Source: Streptococcus parasanguinis CC87K
GTDB lineage: Bacteria > Bacillota > Bacilli > Lactobacillales > Streptococcaceae
Assembly: GCF_000507765.1 (NCBI RefSeq)
Contig: NZ_KI669402.1
Location: 277,078-341,077 of the forward strand
DNA length: 64,000 bases
Direction: 5' to 3'
Notes under the pieces: generated by a model
What the model was told of the DNA's origin: nothing
The model's input: the letters and a program-made list of their open reading frames with translations, nothing else
Databases searched by the model: none
Shown: piece after piece, positions 57,687 through 64,000 of the stretch
Numbering within the stretch: position 1 is the stretch's first letter
Layout: every line of letters begins with the position of its first letter
Made by a program: the position numbers and the translations under genes

Positions 57687-58535
57687 ATGAAATCAAAACT
57701 TGGTATAACACTCAGAAAACTTCGAAAAGGAAAGCAAATCAGTTTATGTTCAATTGCTGATAGTAATTTATCTAAATCTCAAATATCTAGATTTGAACGG
57801 GGAGAATCAGAAATCTCTTGTATTCGACTAATCAATATTTTAGATAAATTACATATAACTTTGGATGAATTTATTATTCTTCATGACAATAATTCTACTA
57901 GAACTGGTTCATTCGCTAACTTGGTGCAATATATTCGAAAACACTACTACACAAAAAATTTTGATAGTATTATTGAATTACTATCAAACTCTTCAAGTTA
58001 TAACTTGGGTCCTTATGAAAAGACAATGGTAAAATCGATTCTCTATACAACAAATAAAAATTTTCTCCCCTCGGACGAGGAGTTATTACAGCTAACAGAT
58101 TATCTTTTTAAAGTTGAAAACTGGGGTTACTATGAAATTATCCTATTAGGTAACTGTGTAAGAACAATTAAATATAACTCCTACTTCCTATTAACTATAG
58201 AAATGTTAAAAAATTATATCTATTCAACATTAAATAAGACAAATAAACGGCTTGTTACACAATTGGCAATCAATTGCCTAATTGTTAGTATTGATAAAGA
58301 AGAATTTCAAAATTGTAGTTTTCTAATCAAAGAAATAAAAAAATTACTAAATAATGAATTAAACTATTATGAACAAACCGTCTTCTTATATACATGTGGA
58401 TACTTTGAATTTAAGTGCAATCCTGCGAACGGAATCGAAAAGATGAAACAAGCACTTCAGGTATTTGAAATTCTAGGAGAATATAATATAAAAGCACAGT
58501 ACCAAGAGCACTATGACAAATATATTAATCAATAG
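57687..58535 (+). CDS. rgg: Rgg2/Rgg3-family SHP-responsive transcription regulator
   Basis: 282 residues from [17 protein letters not shown], which aligns with the start of S. pyogenes Rgg2 as I recall it; an ATG nine bases earlier is in frame, and neither has ideal ribosome-site spacing. N-terminal XRE HTH (about 5-60) with [17 protein letters not shown], then a TPR-like helical repeat domain: [20 protein letters not shown] (near-identical to Rgg2/3), [15 protein letters not shown] and [13 protein letters not shown]. This domain binds the SHP peptide. Divergent from shp. No paired second rgg is present in the element, so whether it activates (Rgg2-like) or represses (Rgg3-like) is open. Confidence 0.93.
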   Translation: MKSKLGITLRKLRKGKQISLCSIADSNLSKSQISRFERGESEISCIRLINILDKLHITLDEFIILHDNNSTRTGSFANLVQYIRKHYYTKNFDSIIELLSNSSSYNLGPYEKTMVKSILYTTNKNFLPSDEELLQLTDYLFKVENWGYYEIILLGNCVRTIKYNSYFLLTIEMLKNYIYSTLNKTNKRLVTQLAINCLIVSIDKEEFQNCSFLIKEIKKLLNNELNYYEQTVFLYTCGYFEFKCNPANGIEKMKQALQVFEILGEYNIKAQYQEHYDKYINQ

Positions 58536-58688
58536 CATAAAGATAGTTAATCTTTAACCACCAAAAAGATTGACTATCCTGCCTTTCGTTTCCTCTATTT
58601 TCCCAGCGTTTAATAAATGCTTTAGCTTGCTTTTTTTACTCCCGGATATTATTCACTTTGTGCTCTCCAACTACCACATTATTTTGAT

Positions 58689-58982
58689 TTATTTATGTAA
58701 TAAATCCTTTAAAGTTTTAATAATTTTGTTTTTATCTGCTTCTGTCAATTCATATTCTCTCAATAAACTAACAATTTCTTCTAGTCCGTCATCACGTCCT
58801 TTTAAAATCTCAAGAGACGTACCAAAGATTTCAGCTAATTTTTCTACTGTTTCATCTTTCGGATTTCTCCCTCCATTTTCCCACCTAGCATATTGAGCTT
58901 GAGCTACACCTAACTTTTCAGCAACTTCTAATTGAGTAAGTCCTGCATTTAGTCGGGCTTTTTTTATATTGTCTTTTAACAT
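58689..58982 (-). CDS. XRE-family repressor of the element
   Basis: 97 residues: N-terminal HTH_3 domain (LNAGLTQLEVAEKLGVAQAQ; YARWENGGRNP) and a short C-terminal helical part for dimerisation. AAAGGA is about eight bases before the ATG. Three copies of the palindrome ACCA-AAA-TGGT lie in the divergent intergenic region, two of them at its promoter and at the opposite promoter that reads toward the replication and integration genes. It is therefore probably the element's maintenance repressor. Confidence 0.88.
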   Translation of the reverse strand: MLKDNIKKARLNAGLTQLEVAEKLGVAQAQYARWENGGRNPKDETVEKLAEIFGTSLEILKGRDDGLEEIVSLLREYELTEADKNKIIKTLKDLLHK

Positions 58983-59006
58983 TTTAAAATTCCTTTCGTT
59001 TTTCTA

Positions 59007-59035
59007 TTGACTTATAACCAAAATGGTTGTATTAT
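59007..59035 (+). promoter_or_regulatory. Rightward promoter of the element's rep/int genes
   Basis: TTGACT (59007-59012), 17 bp, TATTAT (59030-59035). The spacer holds the first XRE operator, so bound repressor would block the polymerase. Confidence 0.7.
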
Positions 59036-59184
59036 ACTTATATAACCAAAATGGTTATATAAAAACAAAGCATACAAAATAAGTGATACTAGTTAATTTT
59101 ATGAGTATGCAAAAACACCCCAGAAAGCTCTGCAAAGCGTTCTGAGGCTTTCGTTTAAAACCAATACAATTATACCAAAATGGT
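59016..59184. promoter_or_regulatory. Three XRE operators
   Basis: AACCAAAATGGTT at 59016-59028; a perfect 10-bp half-site palindrome (TATATAACCA-AAA-TGGTTATATA, key part) at 59039-59061; and ACCAAAATGGT at 59174-59184. A very short frame beginning at 59101 (14 codons, no ribosome site) and a hairpin at 59123-59152 lie between operators two and three; neither is assigned a function. Confidence 0.75.
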
Positions 59185-59230
59185 AATAAAAAGTCCATAA
59201 GAAGCGAGATATGGCTAGATTGAGGAGATT

Positions 59231-59413
59231 ATGAAATCTACACAATACACAATAAAAGACAACAACACTAACAATACTCATTCTTTTTATTCGCCTAGTT
59301 TAGGTGCATCAGTTCTAATAAATGATGATGTATTTAACAATATTCGAGACGAAGAAATTGAACTTCGAGCACTTGAACTGCTATCGATTTTTCTAGACAA
59401 GTATTTTGGGTAG
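59231..59413 (+). CDS. Small hypothetical protein of the element
   Basis: 60 residues, polar, no membrane segment; GAGGAG three to four bases before the ATG. C-terminal half RDEEIELRALELLSIFLDKY is a likely amphipathic helix. It lies between the rightward promoter and the replication initiator. Similar tiny genes occur at this place in related elements; function unknown. Confidence 0.65.
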   Translation: MKSTQYTIKDNNTNNTHSFYSPSLGASVLINDDVFNNIRDEEIELRALELLSIFLDKYFG

Positions 59414-59429
59414 TTTAAAAACTAATAAA

Positions 59430-59506
59430 TTAGAGATTGGGAGACAAGTGCAAGGGCGCGGGCCGAAGGCAGAGCGCCCGAAGCTCGAAGTTCTCCCAAT
59501 CTCTAA
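59430..59506. other. Large GC-rich inverted repeat, candidate single-strand origin or oriT part
   Basis: A perfect 15-bp inverted repeat, TTAGAGATTGGGAGA (59430-59444) and its complement (59492-59506), encloses a GC-rich core with a further stem GGGCGC / GCGCCC. The GC content is far above the rest of the element. Long structured regions of this kind next to a rolling-circle initiator serve as single-strand origins or transfer origins. Confidence 0.6.
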
Positions 59507-59514
59507 TATAAAAA

Positions 59515-59534
59515 CTGGCGTTTCTAACAGCCAG
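59515..59534 (+). other. pT181-like nick-site hairpin (candidate double-strand origin / oriT)
   Basis: CTGGC and GCCAG flank a loop containing TTTCTAACAGCC. pT181-family plasmids have a CCGGC/GCCGG hairpin with the nick in CTCTAATAGCC, a very similar design. It lies about 105 bases upstream of the Rep_trans initiator gene. Confidence 0.6.
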
Positions 59535-59639
59535 CAATCAGATACACTTAAGGCAACGCCCTAAGTAACGAGTCATCGGCAAAAATCAATAGTAGCAACG
59601 AATTACGCAGATTTTAAGTATAGAAAGGAGGCGTTACAG

Positions 59640-60632
59640 TTGAAAAATACCATTCAATCTCTACGAGAATATCAAAGTCAAGTAGATTTATCAAAACTAG
59701 AAAAATCGATTTATATCAGCATTGACAGATTAACAGTAATCTTTGATAGCGAGAACCAATCACTTAGACGAATATTTCGTGAATTACGAAAATCACTCGA
59801 TAATATAATTCAAGAATTTAGTATTCAAGAAAATCTAAGAGAAGACTATTTTACTCTTTATAAAACGATAGACGAAGATAGTATAAATCTAATTTTCTTT
59901 CAACTATCGGATTATGGTGGTTATCAAGTCATACGCCTAGACTTCAACCCTAACTCACTAAAAGAATTTGAGGGGTTACAAGTGTGGAGGCAGATTATGA
60001 ATTACGCTCGATTAAATCGATTAGAAATTAGACTGTCACGATTAGACCTTGCTTTTGATATCTTTAATAGGCCAGAAATAGTTTTTTTACAACATATCAA
60101 AGGAGGGGTTAGTCATAAAATATTCTACGGTAGAGGGGGCAATATAGAAAGTAAATACTGGGGTGCAAGTGGTAGCAACGTTCAAGTACGTTTGTACGAT
60201 AAGAATATAGAGGTACTAAGTCACAAAAGAGCTGATAAATTAGATATAGAAAACAAACCCTTTTGGTGGCGGTTAGAGTTCCAACTACGAACAAAGGCTA
60301 TAAACGAGGAAACCATTTCAGAAATTTCTAAACGATTGGAGAATTTTAGCTTTTTTAGTCTTTCAAGTGTTCCAGATGATAGCAAAGCATTTGCTTATAT
60401 CTTTCTCCATGAACCTGCACTCTTACCCGAATTATTCCCCTATCTGAAACCTAACACTATTAGAGTTAAAAAGACTAGGCTTAGAAAACATTTAAAAGCA
60501 TTTGATAGTAGCTCATTTTCTTTAGAGCTACAAGATGCACTTAAAGAACAAACCCCACGATTAAATAATGAACTCAAACAATTAATAGGAGAATTCCTAG
60601 AACTTACTAGTAAAGGAGAAATTGATTTATGA
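59640..60632 (+). CDS. Rep_trans family replication initiator / MobT-type relaxase
   Basis: 330 residues with a TTG start (AAAGGAGG eight bases upstream). It matches the Rep_trans family that includes pT181 RepC and the relaxases NicK of ICEBs1 and Orf20 of Tn916: LSRLDLAFDIF (metal-site region), and VQVRLYDKNIE with the probable nicking tyrosine Y186, followed by WWRLEFQLR. It would nick the element's origin for rolling-circle replication and, with a helper conjugation system, transfer. ATGA overlap with the DUF3173 gene. Confidence 0.88.
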   Translation: MKNTIQSLREYQSQVDLSKLEKSIYISIDRLTVIFDSENQSLRRIFRELRKSLDNIIQEFSIQENLREDYFTLYKTIDEDSINLIFFQLSDYGGYQVIRLDFNPNSLKEFEGLQVWRQIMNYARLNRLEIRLSRLDLAFDIFNRPEIVFLQHIKGGVSHKIFYGRGGNIESKYWGASGSNVQVRLYDKNIEVLSHKRADKLDIENKPFWWRLEFQLRTKAINEETISEISKRLENFSFFSLSSVPDDSKAFAYIFLHEPALLPELFPYLKPNTIRVKKTRLRKHLKAFDSSSFSLELQDALKEQTPRLNNELKQLIGEFLELTSKGEIDL

Positions 60633-60832
60633 ACGATAAATTAACTATGACAGTACAAGAAATTATGGACTTAGGTTTTTCAAAATGGACTGCTTATAAT
60701 ATTTTACGGCAAGCAAAACATATTATGGTCGAGCGTGGTTTCGATTTCTATAACAATAAAGGACTTGGAACTGTTCCAGTATCAGTTGTAGCAGAGATAC
60801 TTGGATTGGAGGAACTACATGTCAAAAACTAG
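60629..60832 (+). CDS. DUF3173 excisionase-like protein
   Basis: 67 residues with a small helix-turn-helix-like fold (TVQEIMDLGFSKWTAYNILR; PVSVVAEILGL). DUF3173 proteins are encoded directly before tyrosine integrases of streptococcal ICEs and IMEs and are presumed to direct excision. It overlaps the initiator gene by four bases and the integrase gene by 14. Confidence 0.87.
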   Translation: MNDKLTMTVQEIMDLGFSKWTAYNILRQAKHIMVERGFDFYNNKGLGTVPVSVVAEILGLEELHVKN

Positions 60833-61958
60833 ATATACCGGTGTTACGAAAGATGATAAGACTGGCAAATATACTTATTATTTTAAAGCTGGAGTTGACC
60901 TAGCTACTGGTAAACCTTATCAAGAACGTAGACGTGGTTTTCAAACCGCAAAAGAAGCCTTTGAAGCACGTACAAGAGCCTTGAATAAGATACAACAAAA
61001 AGGAGGAATTAAGCATACTCAATGGACTTTTAAGCAGTTTATGGAAGAAGTTTTTATGCCAAATTATTACGCTACAACAAGTCCGGATCTCGAACACAGA
61101 CGTCAAGTTATATTCGATGAATTTATTCAATACTTTGGTAAGAAAAAACCTAGAGAAATTACTACTTATGATGTGATTAATTATAGAAACGGTTTATTAG
61201 AGAAATATTCAAATTCATATGCAAGAAACAAGATGACTTTGCTTAATCAAGTTTTGAAAACTGCAAAAAAATATGGGTTGATTTTTCATGAAATTCCCAC
61301 AAGTAATATTAGTCCAATTCCAATCATAAAAAAACATATAGATTTTTGGACAAAAGACGAGTTCCAAAAAGTAATACAATCACTTGATAAAAAGAGTTAT
61401 TTTGAGCACTTTGTTTATACGCTTTTTTGGCTTTATTATTTTACAGGAATGCGTGTAAATGAGGCGACTGCTCTTTATTGGGAAGATGTAGATTTTGAAA
61501 AGAAAACTCTAGCAATCAATCACAACTTACAGTATATAAACCGTGAAAATTGGGTTCGGCGTAACAAACTAAAAACTGAAAGTTCCAGACGAACCATTGG
61601 CCTTGATGATAATACTCTAAACGTACTTAAAGAATGGAAAGAACGACAAGCAAAAGTTGACAAGATACCATTCATTCTATCACTTGATGGAAATCCATAT
61701 CGTAAACGTAGTATTAGAGACCAGATTCTAAAATATTCTAAACGAGCAGGAGTTAAATACATTCAACCAAAAGGTTTAAGACACTCCCATGCGTCATTAC
61801 TTATTAATGAATATAATGTAAATGCTCTATATATTCAAAGACGATTAGGTCATTCTGATGTCAAAACTACACTTAGCATTTATAGTCATTTATACCCAAA
61901 CGCTGATTCCGAATTAACAGATAAACTCAATCTCATATCAAGTGATTTTATCGACTAA
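60819..61958 (+). CDS. int: Tyrosine recombinase / integrase of the element
   Basis: 379 residues from MSKTRYTGVTKDDKTGKY with GGAGG six bases upstream. N-terminal arm-binding domain (about 1-55), SAM-like core-binding domain (about 65-150), catalytic domain with Arg in FTGMRVNEATAL, Lys in KLKTESSRR, HxxR-type GLRHSHASLL, His in RLGHSDVKTT and the nucleophile Tyr in LSIYSHLYP. All catalytic residues are intact, so it is probably active. It lies at the right end beside the attachment site, as usual. Confidence 0.95.
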   Translation: MSKTRYTGVTKDDKTGKYTYYFKAGVDLATGKPYQERRRGFQTAKEAFEARTRALNKIQQKGGIKHTQWTFKQFMEEVFMPNYYATTSPDLEHRRQVIFDEFIQYFGKKKPREITTYDVINYRNGLLEKYSNSYARNKMTLLNQVLKTAKKYGLIFHEIPTSNISPIPIIKKHIDFWTKDEFQKVIQSLDKKSYFEHFVYTLFWLYYFTGMRVNEATALYWEDVDFEKKTLAINHNLQYINRENWVRRNKLKTESSRRTIGLDDNTLNVLKEWKERQAKVDKIPFILSLDGNPYRKRSIRDQILKYSKRAGVKYIQPKGLRHSHASLLINEYNVNALYIQRRLGHSDVKTTLSIYSHLYPNADSELTDKLNLISSDFID

Positions 61959-61966
61959 ATCTCTTT

Positions 61967-61987
61967 GGCTACCAAATTAGCTACCAA
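61967..61987 (+). repeat. Right-end integrase arm-type repeats
   Basis: GGCTACCAA (61967-61975) and AGCTACCAA (61979-61987), the same direct pair as at the left end of the element, 3-4 bases apart. Confidence 0.75.
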
Positions 61988-62005
61988 AAAAAGAAAATAC
62001 GCCTC

Positions 62006-62036
62006 AAAAGCCTCATTTTAAAGGGCTTTTTTTCAT
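62006..62036 (+). terminator. Terminator of the integrase gene
   Basis: AAAAGCC / GGGCTTTT arms around a 10-nt loop, followed by TTTTTTT, just inside the right junction. Confidence 0.7.
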
Positions 62037-62052
62037 ATTTTCCCACTACTTC

Positions 62053-63962
62053 CTATTTTTCAGGGTTTTCGCCTCACCCACCAGCCTAGTCCTTGGATAG
62101 GAGACTACGCTTGGTGCCTCATCACGCCCATCACAGGAGAAGTTACAAGTTCCGACCTCTTCCGTCGCCAAAGCAGTTATTCAATGAAAGAAGCTATTTT
62201 CCAGCCCCACTACCTCCGTATTTTTTCGGAACGTTATCAGATTCAAAGCGAGCTGGTTCCAAGCCGCTACGGGGCTGTCATGCACTTTCGAGCACCAGAA
62301 AGACTGACACTCTGCTTTCATGCAGCAAAGGAACTAGAGGACTTGACCCTGACAGACCAAACCTGCCACTTCCGCATTCTGGATCAGGCCCATACCGCAG
62401 ATACTTCCTACTCTTTCTATCTCCAGTGGCAATTTAGCCAGCCGATTGAGAACGTCACTCACATCGATCATGATCTTTTTCTCACCTTTTCTAGCAAGGA
62501 AGTGACCGTCCAATTAGGAACTTCTTATCTGTCCCAAGACATGGCTCACAGCCATCTTCCCAACCCTTCCCTAGAGGAAGCTAAAAAAGAAGCAACCGAT
62601 CAATGGAATCAGCTGCTAAAACGAATTGAAGTGAAGGATACCGGAGGGCGTGACCAAGCCTTTTTCGACCATTGCCTTTACAGACTCCTCCTTTTCCCTC
62701 AAACTTTTTATGAAACGGATACTGAGGGAAATGACTGGCACCTGGATGTCACCCATAATGAAATCAAATCAGGAAAAGCTTATACGAATATCGGATTTTG
62801 GGACCTCTTTCGGACCTCTTTTCCGCTCTTTAGCCTTGTCTACCCCGATTACTACCGTCACTTTCTCGAAGGATTTTTAAACACTTACAAGGATACTGGT
62901 TTTCTACCAAAATGGTTGGCCCCAGATGAACGAGGAATGATGCCAGGTACCCTCATCGATGGCGTCTTTGCGGATGCTGTCACAAAAGGGATCGCACCAG
63001 ACCTACATGAAAACATGCTGACAGCCATGCTCCAGACGGCTCAAAAAACAGATCCCACTCAACATTTTGGTCGCCATGGCAATGAAAGCTACAAGGCCCT
63101 TGGCTACCTACCCGAAGATTTTCATGAAAGTGTTAGCCATAGCCTAGATTATGCCTATAGTGATTTTTGCATTGCTAGCGTTGCCAAGCAATTGGTTCAT
63201 ACAGAAACAGCCGCTCGGTATGCTGCTTCCAGCCTCTCCTACCGAACATTGTACGATGCCCAAACAGGCTTTATGAGAGCACGATCCACCAATGGAACCT
63301 TTAAAGAACCCTTCTCTCCTACCAGCTGGGGAGGAGATTATGCAGAATGCTCTGCAACCCAGGCTACTTTTGGAGCCTTACACGACCTCTCCGGCCTGAT
63401 AGAGCTGATGGGCGGTAAAAAAGCCTTCACCCAACGATTGCTGGATCTGGCCAATCAAAAACCTCAATTTGATGTAAGAGGATATGGCTATGAAATCCAT
63501 GAAATGAGTGAAATGGCCCAAGCCCCATTTGGGCAGATTGCCATCTCCAATCAACCCAGCTTTCACCTTCCCTACCTCTTCCGCCACAGTCTTCACCCCG
63601 AATATACCAATCTCCTGATCCACCAGATCCGTTCCCAAGCTTTCCATCCAAATTTCCAAGCCTATCCAGGTGATGAGGACAACGGTAGCCTATCTGCTTG
63701 GTACATCTGGTCAGCCCTTGGACTCTATCCAACCTGCCCAGGAAAACCAATCTATGATCTAGGGCTCCCCCTCTTTAAAGAAGTCCTTCTCCATCTTCCC
63801 AAGCAAGAGCTCAAGATTTGCGCCAACTCACACACTGCAGGCGCCTATTTCATCCAAAAAGCCCTATTAGATGGTAAAGAGAAACAAGAGATTTCCCATC
63901 AAGACCTCCTTGAAGCCCAATTGCTCCAATTTGAGCTTTCTTGGCTCCCCCCACATGCATAA
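62053..63962 (+). pseudogene. GH92 alpha-mannosidase, 3' fragment
   Basis: About 636 codons in frame from FQGFRLTHQPSPWIGDYAW through the catalytic (alpha/alpha)6 domain. GH92 features: GFWDLFRTSFPLFSLVYP, DTGFLPKWLAPDERGMMPG, DAVTKGIAPDL, and YPGDEDNGSLSAWYIWSALG (general acid and calcium region). The first available ATG (62184) has no ribosome binding site and skips about 44 residues of the N-terminal domain. The intact protein would be a calcium-dependent exo-alpha-mannosidase of the N-glycan pathway (SP_2145 homologue). It is silenced while the element is present. Confidence 0.92.
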
Positions 63963-63968
63963 GAAAAA

Positions 63969-63994
63969 GAGGCTGGGACAAAAGTCCTAGCCTC
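63969..63994 (+). terminator. Hairpin after GH92, cut by window end
   Basis: GAGGCTGGGAC / GTCCTAGCCTC with an AAAA loop and one G-T pair; the expected T run would be at or beyond the window edge. Confidence 0.6.
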
Positions 63995-64000
63995 TCAATT

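Larger units (their letters stand above)
56018..62052. mobile_element. 6.0-kb integrative element (IME-like) inserted in the GH92 gene
   Basis: AT-rich segment holding a tyrosine integrase and DUF3173 protein at its right end, a Rep_trans/MobT-type initiator with a nick-site-like hairpin, an XRE repressor with operators, and Rgg/SHP/MFS cargo. Both ends carry paired GCTACCAA repeats. The tetranucleotide CTTC (56014-56017 and 62049-62052) occurs at both junctions; joining there restores GH92 in frame with 691 codons, close to the pneumococcal homologue. It has no conjugation genes, so transfer would need a helper element. Confidence 0.9.

Noticed and set aside
58570..58896. Plus-strand 108-residue frame antisense to the XRE gene
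   Set aside because: No ribosome site; hydrophobic shadow of a well-supported minus-strand HTH gene.
59101..59145. 14-codon frame (MSMQKHPRKLCKAF) before the small element gene
   Set aside because: No Shine-Dalgarno sequence and no recognised relatives; it may be a leader peptide but evidence is insufficient.
62184..63962. A separate 592-residue mannosidase starting at ATG 62184
   Set aside because: No ribosome binding site, and in-frame GH92 sequence continues upstream to the element junction. It is the 3' part of the interrupted gene.

Overview
The window is chromosomal DNA of a Streptococcus of the mitis/sanguinis type. The evidence is a comG operon and ssbB preceded by ComX-type cin boxes, the four-gene folate ('sul') operon with a FolB-FolK fusion, streptococcal PBP1b, RpoB and RpoC, and an N-glycan degradation locus laid out as in S. 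pneumoniae. The proteins differ enough from pneumococcus that I would not call it that species; S. parasanguinis, S. australis or a relative is possible but not shown.

Left part (1-20 kb, mostly minus strand). A four-gene sugar-sensing locus (periplasmic-binding-like protein, histidine kinase, LuxR-type regulator, solute-binding protein) runs off the left edge. Then come ssbB, a DUF4651/thioredoxin/ytpR operon, pepA and a DUF1846 gene on the plus strand, an unusual 310-bp nest of hairpins, the folP-folC-folE-folBK operon, a CPBP protease, ackA, a YtxK-like methyltransferase and comGG to comGA.

Middle part (20-41 kb). A compact exopolysaccharide-like operon holds wecB, a membrane protein with a degenerate GGDEF-like domain, a 46-residue membrane protein, a BcsA-like family 2 glycosyltransferase and a GH8 hydrolase. 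It is followed by rpoC/rpoB, pbp1b, tyrS, an ABC exporter with a LytTR/DUF3021 pair, HxlR and YciI genes, and rlmA.

Right part (41-64 kb). One contiguous host N-glycan locus: a YesM/YesN two-component system with a DUF624 protein (the TCS07 type), an ABC importer (ngtS/P1/P2-like), and GH20, ROK, GH38, GH125 and GH92 genes. CcpA (cre) sites suggest carbon catabolite control.

The GH92 mannosidase is split by a 6.0-kb AT-rich integrative element (about 56018-62052). The element carries a tyrosine integrase, a DUF3173 excisionase-like protein, a Rep_trans/MobT-type initiator or relaxase with a pT181-like nick hairpin, an XRE repressor with three operators, and cargo. The cargo is the most interesting item: an Rgg2/Rgg3-family regulator, a divergent unannotated 22-codon gene for a short hydrophobic peptide ending MDIIIVGG (an SHP pheromone), and an MFS exporter downstream of the peptide gene. 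This is a complete quorum-sensing cassette on a mobile element. Joining the two flanks at a shared CTTC restores a full-length in-frame GH92 gene of 691 codons.
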